Position numbers and translations under genes: made by a program. A DNA stretch of 35,343 nucleotides from a virus. Position 1 is the stretch's first letter; each line of letters starts with the position of its first letter. Shown here in pieces: positions 16,896 to 24,174 of this stretch. A model generated the notes under the pieces. The model made no database searches, was not told where the DNA came from, and saw only the letters and a program-made list of their open reading frames with translations. The DNA lies in IMG/VR virus record IMGVR_UViG_3300024509_000031, positions 1 through 35,343 of that record, one strand, 5' to 3'.

Positions 16896-17696
16896 TTACC
16901 AAAAATTGGTAGCACCTTCAGGTGCTTCGTATGTAGTTAAATGATGAACTATTTCAGTATTGAAAGATGCCGTATCTTTTGGATATGGTTTAATTTCATG
17001 CTTCAATCGTTTCATCAAATCCTTTTTTTCTTTTTTATCTTGAGCAAGTATCTGAACATATCTATGCTTTGGTGGTTCTTCCCTTCTCCAAAACTCTTTA
17101 TATCCTTGCTTACCAATTTCTAATTTCAAATGGTCTAAGTTGCCACTACCCCACATTGAGAATACTGTCCTACTATGAATCCAATCGTATGGGTCTTTTT
17201 GTAATGATATACCCCAATTAGGCATCAATGCAATATCGGTTGATAATCCCTGATAAATCCAATTGGTAGCTTGATAAATTCCGCCTAAATGAGCTTGTCC
17301 ATTATCAGCATATGAAAGTAATACTTTAATATTCTTATCATTTTCTTTTAACCATTTGAAAGATTGTCCTAATGCATAAGATTCAATATTAGAACCATAA
17401 CCATCATCACAATATAAACGAGTTAATTCTAAAATGTTATCTTTGGTTAATCCTTCACAAATAGAAGTTGATGCCTTTGCTCCAACAGGAAAACCATAGA
17501 TTAAACAACCTATAAGTTTATCACCATCAAAAGTACTAGAATCTTCAGCTTTATAGTAAATTCCAATTGCGTATCTACAAGCTGTCCAAGCATGAGTATA
17601 GTGTTTCTTTACAATCATATCTTTAGCGATACTCTTTGCTATTGGAGCAACATATACTTTAGATACATCACAATATTGTTTACCTTCTACTTTCAT
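16896..17696 (-). CDS. Mom-like DNA-modification acyltransferase homologue, copy 1
   Basis: I use the ATG at 17696, which gives MKVEGKQYCD, identical to the start of copy 2; a TTG nine bases upstream is unlikely. The 266-residue protein follows the Mom-like pattern. A KKHYTHAW segment is followed by an AIGIYY strand, LIGCLIYGFPVG, NILELTRLYC, the helix SNIESYALGQSFKWL, VLLSYADNGQAHLGG and IYQATNWIYQG. Phage Mu Mom belongs to a GNAT-like family and converts adenine to N6-carbamoylmethyladenine, protecting DNA from restriction. The C-terminal KHRYVQILAQDKKEKKDLMKR is basic and may bind DNA. It is the last gene before the DUF262-HNH promoter. The chemistry here is not predictable from sequence alone. 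Confidence 0.72.
   Translation of the reverse strand: MKVEGKQYCDVSKVYVAPIAKSIAKDMIVKKHYTHAWTACRYAIGIYYKAEDSSTFDGDKLIGCLIYGFPVGAKASTSICEGLTKDNILELTRLYCDDGYGSNIESYALGQSFKWLKENDKNIKVLLSYADNGQAHLGGIYQATNWIYQGLSTDIALMPNWGISLQKDPYDWIHSRTVFSMWGSGNLDHLKLEIGKQGYKEFWRREEPPKHRYVQILAQDKKEKKDLMKRLKHEIKPYPKDTASFNTEIVHHLTTYEAPEGATNFW
17669..17696. repeat. 28-bp direct repeat, copy A (5' end of Mom-like copy 1)
   Basis: The 28 bases ending at the start codon of copy 1 are identical to 18742-18769 at the start of copy 2. The flanks diverge, which points to a tandem duplication or gene conversion at the 5' ends. Confidence 0.85.
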
Positions 17697-17698
17697 TA

Positions 17699-17968
17699 TT
17701 ACCAATACTTTTTACCATCTTTTTTAGCATCCTTCTTAGCATCAGCTGCTTTTTCTAAGATTGATTTTTTCTTTTCTAACTTTGCTTCCTTTTGCTGCTT
17801 CTTCATCATTTTATCGTAACCTGCTGGAAATTTGTTTATGACTTCTATTGGTCCATTTGGAAATTTCTTTAAATCATATTTCCAAATAGATTCAGTTCCA
17901 TCATCATCTTTATAGGTTACTTCAAACTTTACAGGTTTATCAGGAGTTTTTTCAGGCCACCTTCCCAT
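17699..17968 (-). CDS. Small basic hypothetical protein between the Mom-like genes, 89 aa
   Basis: The protein has a short beta-rich start (KFEVTYKDDDGTESIWKYDL), a middle FPNGPIEVINKFPAGYDKM and a very Lys-rich helical tail (KKQQKEAKLEKKKSILEKAA). The tail suggests a DNA- or RNA-contacting helix. It has its own promoter match (17983-18014), which overlaps the end of copy 2. Its stop lies 2 bases before the ATG of Mom-like copy 1, so those two are likely co-translated. It may be a partner of the Mom-like enzymes, but no family is recognised. Confidence 0.65.
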   Translation of the reverse strand: MGRWPEKTPDKPVKFEVTYKDDDGTESIWKYDLKKFPNGPIEVINKFPAGYDKMMKKQQKEAKLEKKKSILEKAADAKKDAKKDGKKYW

Positions 17969-17982
17969 ATATTAATTTTATA

Positions 17983-18014
17983 CAAATATACGAAATTATT
18001 TTGAATCTACCAAA
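17983..18014 (-). promoter_or_regulatory. Bacteroidetes-type promoter for the 89-aa gene and Mom-like copy 1
   Basis: On the minus strand TTTG (18011-18014) and TATATTTG (17983-17990) are 20 bases apart. The -33 box lies within the last codons of Mom-like copy 2. The leader to the ATG at 17968 is under 15 bases. Confidence 0.65.
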
Positions 18015-18769
18015 TCTATCGGGTCCATCTTATATACCTCATCAATAATATCCAACTCTACTTTTGGATAGGGTAAGACCTCATGTTTAAGCGATTTTAA
18101 GAGTGCTTTTTTCTCCTTTTTATCTTTGGTTAGAATATACACATATCGGTGCTTACGTGGTTCTCTTTTAATCCAGAATGGGCTTGTAACCATTGTCTGA
18201 ATTATCTTCGGGTCATTCGTTCCGTACTTTACATAAGAAGTCCGAGAATGATGCCATTCATCATCTTCACTCCATTTGAAAGACCAACTATCTGACCATC
18301 TGATTTTATTACCCTGATATATCCAATTCGTAGCTTGATATACCGTTCCTAAGTGCCCAGCGTTTGGGTCTGAATAAGATATTAGGGCTTTGATACGAGG
18401 TACATTAGTTCTTAACCACTCGAAAGTTTGTCCAACAAACCAACTCTCAATGTTACTACCATATCCATCGAATACGAATAGTCTTGTCAATTCTAATACA
18501 CCATCTCTAGGAAGTAATTCGGAAATTGATGCGCCGGCATTTCTACCAACCGGGTCACCATAACAGGCTACTCCAACTAATTGTTCATTCACTCCACTAA
18601 AGAAAGAATGTTCTTCATCAGAAAGATAAAATAAGCCTATGGCATAGGATACCTTTGTCCATATCCCACTGTAATGGTTATTGACAATAATATCCTTTGC
18701 AATACTTTTATTTATTTCTCTTATTGAGAATTTAGATATGTCACAATATTGTTTACCTTCTACTTTCAT
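17996..18769 (-). CDS. Mom-like DNA-modification acyltransferase homologue, copy 2
   Basis: The 257-residue protein is a clear paralogue of copy 1. It shares MKVEGKQYCD, an SIAKDIIVNNHYS segment, VLELTRLFVFDGYGSNIES, ALISYSDPNAGHLG, VYQATNWIYQG and the basic KHRYVYILTKDKKEKK tail. About half of the first 150 residues are identical by eye. The two differ in the middle (a WSFKWSEDDEWHH insert here), so substrate specificity could differ. The ATG overlaps the stop of the upstream HTH gene by four bases (ATGA). As in copy 1, the pattern matches Mom-like proteins that modify adenine to evade restriction; the exact reaction is unknown. Confidence 0.72.
   Translation of the reverse strand: MKVEGKQYCDISKFSIREINKSIAKDIIVNNHYSGIWTKVSYAIGLFYLSDEEHSFFSGVNEQLVGVACYGDPVGRNAGASISELLPRDGVLELTRLFVFDGYGSNIESWFVGQTFEWLRTNVPRIKALISYSDPNAGHLGTVYQATNWIYQGNKIRWSDSWSFKWSEDDEWHHSRTSYVKYGTNDPKIIQTMVTSPFWIKREPRKHRYVYILTKDKKEKKALLKSLKHEVLPYPKVELDIIDEVYKMDPIDLVDSK
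18742..18769. repeat. 28-bp direct repeat, copy B (5' end of Mom-like copy 2)
   Basis: Identical to 17669-17696 over 28 bases. Both copies encode the shared N-terminus MKVEGKQYC. Confidence 0.85.
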
Positions 18770-18969
18770 AAGCTACCAGACCAAAATTCATTTAGATGCG
18801 CCCAAGTTTTTCTTTGGACAATCTTTATTACATTGGCTGGGGAAACTTTATTGTTCCTTGCAATCACCTTTACGTTTCGGTGACCCATATTCCATAATCT
18901 TCTGATGTTTAGAACTTGCTCATCTGTAAGTTTAGCTGCAGGATGAGTTTGTCCTCTTAAAATAGCCAT
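18766..18969 (-). CDS. Small HTH protein (homing-endonuclease-type DNA-binding domain), 67 aa
   Basis: The sequence KLTDEQVLNIRRLWNMGH followed by KVIARNNKVSPANVIKIVQ is the helix-turn-helix found at the ends of HNH and GIY-YIG phage endonucleases and in free-standing small phage proteins. The RKTWAHL ending is typical of that group. No nuclease motif is present in this frame or in the neighbouring gaps, so it is either a stand-alone regulator or a remnant of a homing endonuclease. It is coupled to Mom-like copy 2 by an ATGA overlap and starts 20 bases after the thioredoxin gene. Confidence 0.75.
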   Translation of the reverse strand: MAILRGQTHPAAKLTDEQVLNIRRLWNMGHRNVKVIARNNKVSPANVIKIVQRKTWAHLNEFWSGSL

Positions 18970-18989
18970 GTAACCTTTATTAATTAATT

Positions 18990-19259
18990 TTATTTTAAAC
19001 CTTCGTTAATAGCATTTGTATATGCAATTTTAGAAGAAAGGCCAGTAAATCTTTCTATTAACTGTCCATCTTTTTCAATAATTACAACTGGAATTGATGT
19101 AATATTATATTGTTGAGTTTCTTCTGGGGAATTATCAACATTATATTCCATATATGTTATTTTTCCTTCAAACTCTTTTACGATACTCTCTAATACAGGC
19201 TTTAGTGCTCTACAAGGACCACACCATTCTGCTCCAAATTTTTTAACTACTACGCTCAT
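18990..19259 (-). CDS. Thioredoxin-like protein
   Basis: The 89-residue protein is a compact thioredoxin fold. An opening strand (VVKKFGAEWCGPC) carries the catalytic WCGPC, a following helix reads ALKPVLESIVKEF, and the cis-Pro is in TSIPVVIIEKDG. It is shorter than the host type (about 105 aa), as phage versions often are, and has no signal peptide, so it acts in the cytoplasm. It lies two genes downstream of the ribonucleotide reductase. The reductase ends in a Cys pair that needs an external dithiol, so the thioredoxin is the likely electron donor. Confidence 0.95.
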   Translation of the reverse strand: MSVVVKKFGAEWCGPCRALKPVLESIVKEFEGKITYMEYNVDNSPEETQQYNITSIPVVIIEKDGQLIERFTGLSSKIAYTNAINEGLK

Positions 19260-19470
19260 TTTTTAAATGTTTAAATTGTTCTTCTATCTTTATGTTTCCA
19301 GCTTCATGCTTTGGTTCGTAAGGACAGTGTCTACATCCACTCCCACAACAGTAGCCACGCTCTATGTGGTATTGTGGTGTAAACACTATCTTACTACCTT
19401 CAAAGTAATACAGCTCCTCTCTTTGTTTATTTAACTTCACAAGCTCCCCCTGCACATGCCAACTCACCAC
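19243..19470 (-). CDS. DUF5522-like small Cys-rich protein
   Basis: The core YHIERGYCCGSGCRHCPYEP is the hallmark of DUF5522 proteins, which are short, widespread in Bacteroidetes and of unknown function. The CC-x2-GC-x2-C spacing suggests metal binding. The start is uncertain. The frame opens at a GTG at 19470 inside the reductase gene, but homologues suggest a shorter protein starting near the GTG at 19440, just after a GGGGGAG run. The 3' end overlaps the thioredoxin start by 17 bases. It looks like a gene acquired from the host. Confidence 0.75.
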   Translation of the reverse strand: MVSWHVQGELVKLNKQREELYYFEGSKIVFTPQYHIERGYCCGSGCRHCPYEPKHEAGNIKIEEQFKHLKNERSS

Positions 19471-21283
19471 TTAAGTCAGTTGTATCTTCCAACTCTATAA
19501 CTTTACTTAAATCAACATCATGCAATGTCTTCATAAGTTCTTCATACTTTTCTTTAGTACAATCTTCAAATGGTGCTTGAATGTAAGTTCCACCATCGTA
19601 AGGTAATACTGAAAGTCCGTTGTAGTATTCTTTATTTTCCCACATCCATTCACCAACTGCTTTCCACTCATGCTCTCTAATAGAAATAGTTGCTGATACA
19701 TTATGTGTATTGTTACCGCTTCTATGACCAGGCTTAACCCACTCACTATGTACCTTCTTAACTCTTTCCAATAATTGAATTGGAGATTCAGTACGGAAGA
19801 TTGAACCTTCTGGTGCTTTTTGTGGAATACCAATCACTGCCGTATCATGTGGTCTGAAATATTCATCTTCTACTAATTCAGGATGATGTAATAATAAGTG
19901 AGAATAAATTGATTCATTCTTACCAACTCTTACTCTACGAATATAATAATCATTGTGCCAAGCGTGAATACCAGATGATGTACCTAAAGTTAATGATGTT
20001 GTTCCAGCAGGCTTTACAGTTGTACATCTAGCTGAAGCGTTAATACCAATTAAATCTGCAACTCTTTTGTTTTCTTCTTTCACAACTTTAGCTGCTGCTT
20101 TCATATCATGCTTTAAAATAGCACCACTTCCAATACCTGTCATAGATACTCCAATTAGGGCATCCTTTTCAGTTGTTCTTTGCCAAATTGGTCTTAGGTA
20201 ATGGAAATCAGTATATCCAGCCTGAAGTGTTCCAATAAATGCTGCTGCTTTAACTCTTGCTTCCAAATCAGCTTGGTCTGTAATATCACTTACGTTTACT
20301 TCACATAAGTTACAGAACTGATAAGGTCTTAATGCAATCTCACAACAAGGGTTAGTTCCCCAATCTTTATCATTTGATAAGTAGATACCAGGTTCACCAG
20401 CTCCACTTGCTTCAATTCTTTTCCAAAGGTCTAAGAAATACTCTTTAGTAATTTTATGTCTCATTAGGACTGCTGAGTTATTTGCTCTACCTCTTTGTGG
20501 GTTTGTTTCCCACCATGCACCACTCTTACAACTAATCATCTTCTCATCGGTTGCTGAGAATAATGAAATAAGTGCTGCTCTACGAATACCACCTGCTAAT
20601 ACTGCATCAGCGATATGGCAAATTATATCATGTACTTCAATTGGCTCTAATTTGTCACCATCGTTCTTTGAATCTAAGATACCTTCTACTTTAATCAAGC
20701 ACTCTTTAAGTGGTTGAGGACCAGGTGCTTTACCGCCAGATGTAATCAAACGGGCTCCTTTTGGTCTAATATCTCTAAAATCAAATACAGGTTTACTTCC
20801 ACCAAAAAAGTATGCTTTCATTAATACTAATACTGCATCTGCCCAACCTTCAATAGAATCACCAATAAGAAATCTTCTTGTCTTATCTGCATTTGGTTTT
20901 CTAATTTCAGGCAATTGGTCAACGTGATGCTTTTGTACAGAGTAACCTACACCCGTTCCACCTAATAGTAAGAACATAATTTCTGAGAATACTCTCCAAT
21001 CATCTGCTGGAGCGAATGCGCAGTTATAAATTCTATTTGGTGAAATTTCAATTGGTTTACCAGCAAATTGCATTGAACGCATAGATGGTAATACCTTTTT
21101 ATCATACACGAATTTATAGTTCTCTTTAATTTCTTTTTTTAAGTTTGGAAACTTCTTAATATGCATATCCATATTACGAGTAACCAATTCTTCCCATGTT
21201 TCTCTCCTTTGTAATTCCGGTTGGTACTTTGCGTACTTCATATACACCGTAATGTCTGATAAAATTCGTGTTGAAATGTCCAT
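19427..21283 (-). CDS. Ribonucleotide reductase, class II-like (adenosylcobalamin-dependent type)
   Basis: I start at the ATG at 21283 (MDISTRILSDIT, 618 aa). The 39 residues upstream in frame are hydrophobic junk that overlaps a promoter. Hallmarks are the first active-site Cys in RIYNCAFAP, GGTGVGYSVQ, SGGKAPGPQ, GGIRRAA, the thiyl-radical and Glu segment NPCCEIAL, NLCEVNVSD and the loop PAGTTSLTLG. It ends CAGGACEVK, a redox Cys pair reduced by thioredoxin. No small beta subunit or glycyl-radical motif is nearby, which favours class II monomeric (NrdJ/RTPR-like) over class I or III. It makes dNDPs or dNTPs for phage DNA synthesis. Confidence 0.9.
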   Translation of the reverse strand: MDISTRILSDITVYMKYAKYQPELQRRETWEELVTRNMDMHIKKFPNLKKEIKENYKFVYDKKVLPSMRSMQFAGKPIEISPNRIYNCAFAPADDWRVFSEIMFLLLGGTGVGYSVQKHHVDQLPEIRKPNADKTRRFLIGDSIEGWADAVLVLMKAYFFGGSKPVFDFRDIRPKGARLITSGGKAPGPQPLKECLIKVEGILDSKNDGDKLEPIEVHDIICHIADAVLAGGIRRAALISLFSATDEKMISCKSGAWWETNPQRGRANNSAVLMRHKITKEYFLDLWKRIEASGAGEPGIYLSNDKDWGTNPCCEIALRPYQFCNLCEVNVSDITDQADLEARVKAAAFIGTLQAGYTDFHYLRPIWQRTTEKDALIGVSMTGIGSGAILKHDMKAAAKVVKEENKRVADLIGINASARCTTVKPAGTTSLTLGTSSGIHAWHNDYYIRRVRVGKNESIYSHLLLHHPELVEDEYFRPHDTAVIGIPQKAPEGSIFRTESPIQLLERVKKVHSEWVKPGHRSGNNTHNVSATISIREHEWKAVGEWMWENKEYYNGLSVLPYDGGTYIQAPFEDCTKEKYEELMKTLHDVDLSKVIELEDTTDLSGELACAGGACEVK

Positions 21284-21348
21284 TGTTTTGTAAAAATTTA
21301 AATGTTTGTGAGTTTGATTTTTTTCAAGAAAACCTGAAAATAAAAAAA

Positions 21349-21380
21349 TAAATATAAGGTCTCTCACCAAACGATTCAAT
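21349..21380 (-). promoter_or_regulatory. Putative promoter for the ribonucleotide reductase unit
   Basis: On the minus strand ATTG (21377-21380) and TATATTTA (21349-21356) are 20 bases apart, with one mismatch to each box of the Bacteroidetes consensus. The leader to the ATG at 21283 is about 60 bases. Confidence 0.4.
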
Positions 21381-21383
21381 TTT

Positions 21384-21400
21384 GTGGATAAAAAATCCAC
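21384..21400. other. Hairpin upstream of the ribonucleotide reductase promoter
   Basis: A perfect 6-bp stem (GTGGAT/ATCCAC) encloses a five-base A loop (T loop on the minus strand). It is flanked by T-rich sequence on the plus side (TTTTCTTT), so it would terminate plus-strand transcripts rather than the minus-strand ones used here. Its function is unknown. Confidence 0.4.
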
Positions 21401-21449
21401 TTTTCTTTAATTTTTTTGGTGTCAAAATTCTAACCTATTAAAACATATG

Positions 21450-21471
21450 AAAAGGGGAGATGTACTCCCCT
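21450..21471 (-). terminator. Rho-independent terminator after the histone-like gene
   Basis: On the minus strand GGGGAG, a five-base loop and CTCCCC are followed by TTTT. It lies seven bases after the stop of the 57-aa gene and closes the gp32-UvsX-nuclease-helicase block. Confidence 0.75.
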
Positions 21472-21477
21472 ATCATA

Positions 21478-21651
21478 TTAAGCTGCTTTTTGCTCTTCTG
21501 TTGAAGCTTTCTTATAAGCAGTTACTAATTTCTTCAACTCACCAATAGCTTTTCTAGCTCTTGATTTGTTTACTTTCTTAGTTCCATTGTGCTCTGCTTC
21601 AAATGTTGTAAACAAAGCCTTCATCTTTTCAAATAATTCTTGACTGTTCAT
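21478..21651 (-). CDS. Histone H1/Hc1-like small basic protein, 57 aa
   Basis: The ATG at 21651 opens a 57-codon frame. The protein begins MNSQELFEKMKALFTTFEAE, continues with NKSRARKAIGELKKLVTAYK and ends TEEQKAA. This is the short two-helix pattern of Hc1-like histone H1 proteins common in Bacteroidetes ('FEKLKxL...E...NKxxxxRxRKAxxELKKLxxxxR'). The basic second helix should bind the DNA backbone. It is the last gene after the helicase (19 bases apart) and is followed by a terminator. A phage copy could compact phage or host DNA, or displace the host version. Confidence 0.75.
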   Translation of the reverse strand: MNSQELFEKMKALFTTFEAEHNGTKKVNKSRARKAIGELKKLVTAYKKASTEEQKAA

Positions 21652-21670
21652 AGTTTTTGTTTTTTAAAGT

Positions 21671-23065
21671 TTAACCTAACCCCGTATTGGTATTTGGTTT
21701 ATTACCAACCGGCATTGCTTCCATATATTTTTTATGTAACAATTGTCTTTCCATTTCGGCACCATTTGCACTTTCTTTAGTTGCTATCATTCCATCTGCT
21801 GATGTTGCTGTATAAACATCCAAAGTACCATGCGTTGTATCCATCTTTGCTGGGAATGTGATACCATCCTGTCCGAATCTATTTTTCATAACATGCACCC
21901 TAGCGGTGTTGTTCAATTTATCTTTTGCTTTTCTACTCAAACTCATAATGAAATCGGCGTTCATTACTTTAGCGTAAGAATCTGCAATCTTATCTGCTTC
22001 AATAACTTCCGAATCAATTGCTGAACGATTTGTTTGTGATGCTGTCCAAACCGGCAATCCTAACTCACCACCCAATCCTCTTAAATCAATATACACACCA
22101 CCTTGCTCAGCGTATGTACTATCGGTTTTGTTTGAATGTGATAATAACAAATCAGCGTAATCCACAATAACTAAATCGGGCTTATTACCGGCTGCTATCA
22201 TCTTTTCTAAGTGAGCCTGAATTGTTTTTGAACTCGCTGCTTTCGGTGGGAAGTATTTGATTTTAAGTTTACCTCTTAGTTTTTTCAAAGATGATAATAC
22301 TTCTTCTTTCTTATCAGCCAATTCATGCGATGCTATATGTGAGAATACTGTATCGTATCTTAATCCCACATATTCTTGCGATAATTCTAATGAGTAATGT
22401 ACTACAGTCTTTCCAGCTCTTACAGCTGCTGCTCCTAAAGCACATAATACCCAAGTCTTACCAACACCAGAAGGTGCTACCACAACTCCCAATTCACCAG
22501 GTCCCAATCCACCATTCATCAATTCGTTAATACATTCCCAATCAGTAGCAACAGTATCTCTTTTTGTTTCATCATATCTTCTTTCAAAGTCTATGAGATA
22601 ATCCATACCTAAATCAGAATCAACACCAACCTTCATTGCCTTATCAACCAACTCTTTGATTTTATCATAGTTGCCTGATTTTAGTAAATCAATTGATTGT
22701 ACGATTACATTCTTTAAGTTTTGATTAATACAAAAAGATGTGAACTCATCTTTAATATAGTCTAAATCAGTATTACCAATTTGTCCATATACTTCTTTAA
22801 GTTGCCCTACGATTGTTTTTTGTAGAGATTGATTTTCAAGCTTAGATACTTGAACTTTGAATACATCCAACGAAGGTACTTTATTGTACTCTTTATGATG
22901 GGAAGTAATTTCTTCAACTATCCATTTATTAGCTTCCGATTCAAAGAACTTTTTATGGATGACATCAGAAAGTGTATCCATCATTCTTTCATCGGAAAGT
23001 AATGCTGCAATAGTTTTTGTTTGAAATGATTGCCCGTATTTTTGTAATGTATCTTCGCTGTGCAT
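21671..23065 (-). CDS. 41: Replicative DNA helicase, gp41/DnaB-like
   Basis: The 464-residue protein has an N-terminal helical domain (residues 1-150) and a RecA-like C-terminal domain. The Walker A is APSGVGKT (residues 197-204), followed by VVHYSLELSQ, and the Walker B is LVIVDYADLL (298-307). A TASQTNR sensor segment and a late MKNRFGQDG arginine-containing loop complete the DnaB/gp41 set. The protein forms a hexamer that unwinds DNA 5' to 3' ahead of gp43. Length is near T4 gp41 (475 aa). It has its own promoter (23082-23113) and shares the unit with the histone-like gene. A gp61-type primase was not found in the window. Confidence 0.93.
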   Translation of the reverse strand: MHSEDTLQKYGQSFQTKTIAALLSDERMMDTLSDVIHKKFFESEANKWIVEEITSHHKEYNKVPSLDVFKVQVSKLENQSLQKTIVGQLKEVYGQIGNTDLDYIKDEFTSFCINQNLKNVIVQSIDLLKSGNYDKIKELVDKAMKVGVDSDLGMDYLIDFERRYDETKRDTVATDWECINELMNGGLGPGELGVVVAPSGVGKTWVLCALGAAAVRAGKTVVHYSLELSQEYVGLRYDTVFSHIASHELADKKEEVLSSLKKLRGKLKIKYFPPKAASSKTIQAHLEKMIAAGNKPDLVIVDYADLLLSHSNKTDSTYAEQGGVYIDLRGLGGELGLPVWTASQTNRSAIDSEVIEADKIADSYAKVMNADFIMSLSRKAKDKLNNTARVHVMKNRFGQDGITFPAKMDTTHGTLDVYTATSADGMIATKESANGAEMERQLLHKKYMEAMPVGNKPNTNTGLG

Positions 23066-23081
23066 TTATATTAATGATTTA

Positions 23082-23113
23082 CAAATATACAATAAAATAA
23101 TTGTTTTACCAAA
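23082..23113 (-). promoter_or_regulatory. Bacteroidetes-type promoter for the helicase
   Basis: On the minus strand TTTG (23110-23113) and TATATTTG (23082-23089) are 20 bases apart, a full match. It occupies the gap between the 5' nuclease stop and the helicase ATG. Confidence 0.7.
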
Positions 23114-24157
23114 TTATTTTACTATAATGTTTGTATATGTTGATTTTAACCAGTCATTAATATCCTTCCAATTTTGTAGAATCTTATACTTCATAGCTGC
23201 TTTTATGAAATCCATTTTGTCAAACTTTTTGTTTGGTTCATCAAAACGGTCATTAATCTTCAGCTTTGTGTTTGTATTTATATGTGGTTCTTGCAATTGC
23301 ATGATTTGTCTATTTCTTAACACATCATTTTTAGCTGCAAGTATATCTTCATAGATTTTAGCTTCTCCCTTCTTATTTTCACATAGTTGAAAGAACTCAT
23401 CAAAAGTAATTTCTCTATCTTCTGATAGTTCAGGAAATCTTTTAAGAACAGTCTTTAATCCACATCCTTTAACGCCAGGCACATTATCTGAATTATCTCC
23501 ATCTAATGTTCTGAATAGTAAAAGATTTTGTGGATACATTCCCCATTCTTCTTTAACCATTTCTCTATTGTATAATTTCTTTTTTGTTGGTGAATAAACA
23601 AAAGTCTTTTCATCAACTAATTGTAAGAAATCTTTATCGGTAGAAACAATATAACATTCTTCATCTTCTGCTAAAACGTGCTTAGCTATGTGTCCGATTA
23701 CGTCATCTGCTTCTATACCATCATATATCATTGTTGTAATAGGTAATGAATCTAACAGGTCATTCAACCAAACGAATTGACGTTTCATTGAAAGTTGTTC
23801 ATCTTCTTGAGTCATCATATCAGGGTACTGACGATTAACTCTGAATCTATTCTTACCTCTATCAGCTTTGTAGCCTTCAAATAATTCTTTTCTTCCTTTA
23901 GCTCCACCCTTACCATCAAAAGCAAGGATAACTCTAGTAGGATTAAATTGGCGGATTTGACTTCCGATTGAATTTAATGAACCAATAACTCCACCCGTAT
24001 GCTCACCATTCTCATTCATTGTAGGATTGGTAGTCCAGCTACGGATGAAGGTATTGAGTCCATCTATGATAAGAACTCTACCATTCCTTACCCTTTGGGC
24101 ATTAGATTCATGTTCAGATTCTACTTCATTGAGTAATTTTTTGTATAATTCTTTCAT
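23114..24157 (-). CDS. 5'-3' exonuclease / RNase H, T4 Rnh-like
   Basis: The 347-residue FEN-superfamily protein has the acidic metal-binding set: RVLIIDGLNTFIR, RVILAFDGKGGAKGR, YDGIEADDVIGH and YIVSTDKDFLQLV. They are followed by the helix-hairpin-helix TLDGDNSDNVPGVKGCGLKT, which holds two more Asp. T4 RNase H has this layout and removes RNA primers from lagging-strand fragments with help from gp32 and gp45. The protein is a little longer than T4 Rnh (305 aa). It sits 17 bases after the UvsX gene, in the unit that starts with gp32, which fits its known partner. Confidence 0.93.
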   Translation of the reverse strand: MKELYKKLLNEVESEHESNAQRVRNGRVLIIDGLNTFIRSWTTNPTMNENGEHTGGVIGSLNSIGSQIRQFNPTRVILAFDGKGGAKGRKELFEGYKADRGKNRFRVNRQYPDMMTQEDEQLSMKRQFVWLNDLLDSLPITTMIYDGIEADDVIGHIAKHVLAEDEECYIVSTDKDFLQLVDEKTFVYSPTKKKLYNREMVKEEWGMYPQNLLLFRTLDGDNSDNVPGVKGCGLKTVLKRFPELSEDREITFDEFFQLCENKKGEAKIYEDILAAKNDVLRNRQIMQLQEPHINTNTKLKINDRFDEPNKKFDKMDFIKAAMKYKILQNWKDINDWLKSTYTNIIVK

Positions 24158-24174
24158 ATTGTTTGTAACATTTA

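Noticed and set aside
18766-18969. Complete homing endonuclease
   Set aside because: Only the helix-turn-helix part is present; no HNH, GIY-YIG or LAGLIDADG motif is found next to it.
19531-19833. Minus-strand 100-aa frame inside the ribonucleotide reductase
   Set aside because: It lies wholly in a second frame of a strongly conserved gene and has no recognisable motif.
21284-21400. 39-residue N-terminal extension of the ribonucleotide reductase
   Set aside because: The extension overlaps the promoter-like boxes and the hairpin, has a hydrophobic, Phe/Leu-rich composition unlike the family, and the ATG at 21283 gives a normal start.
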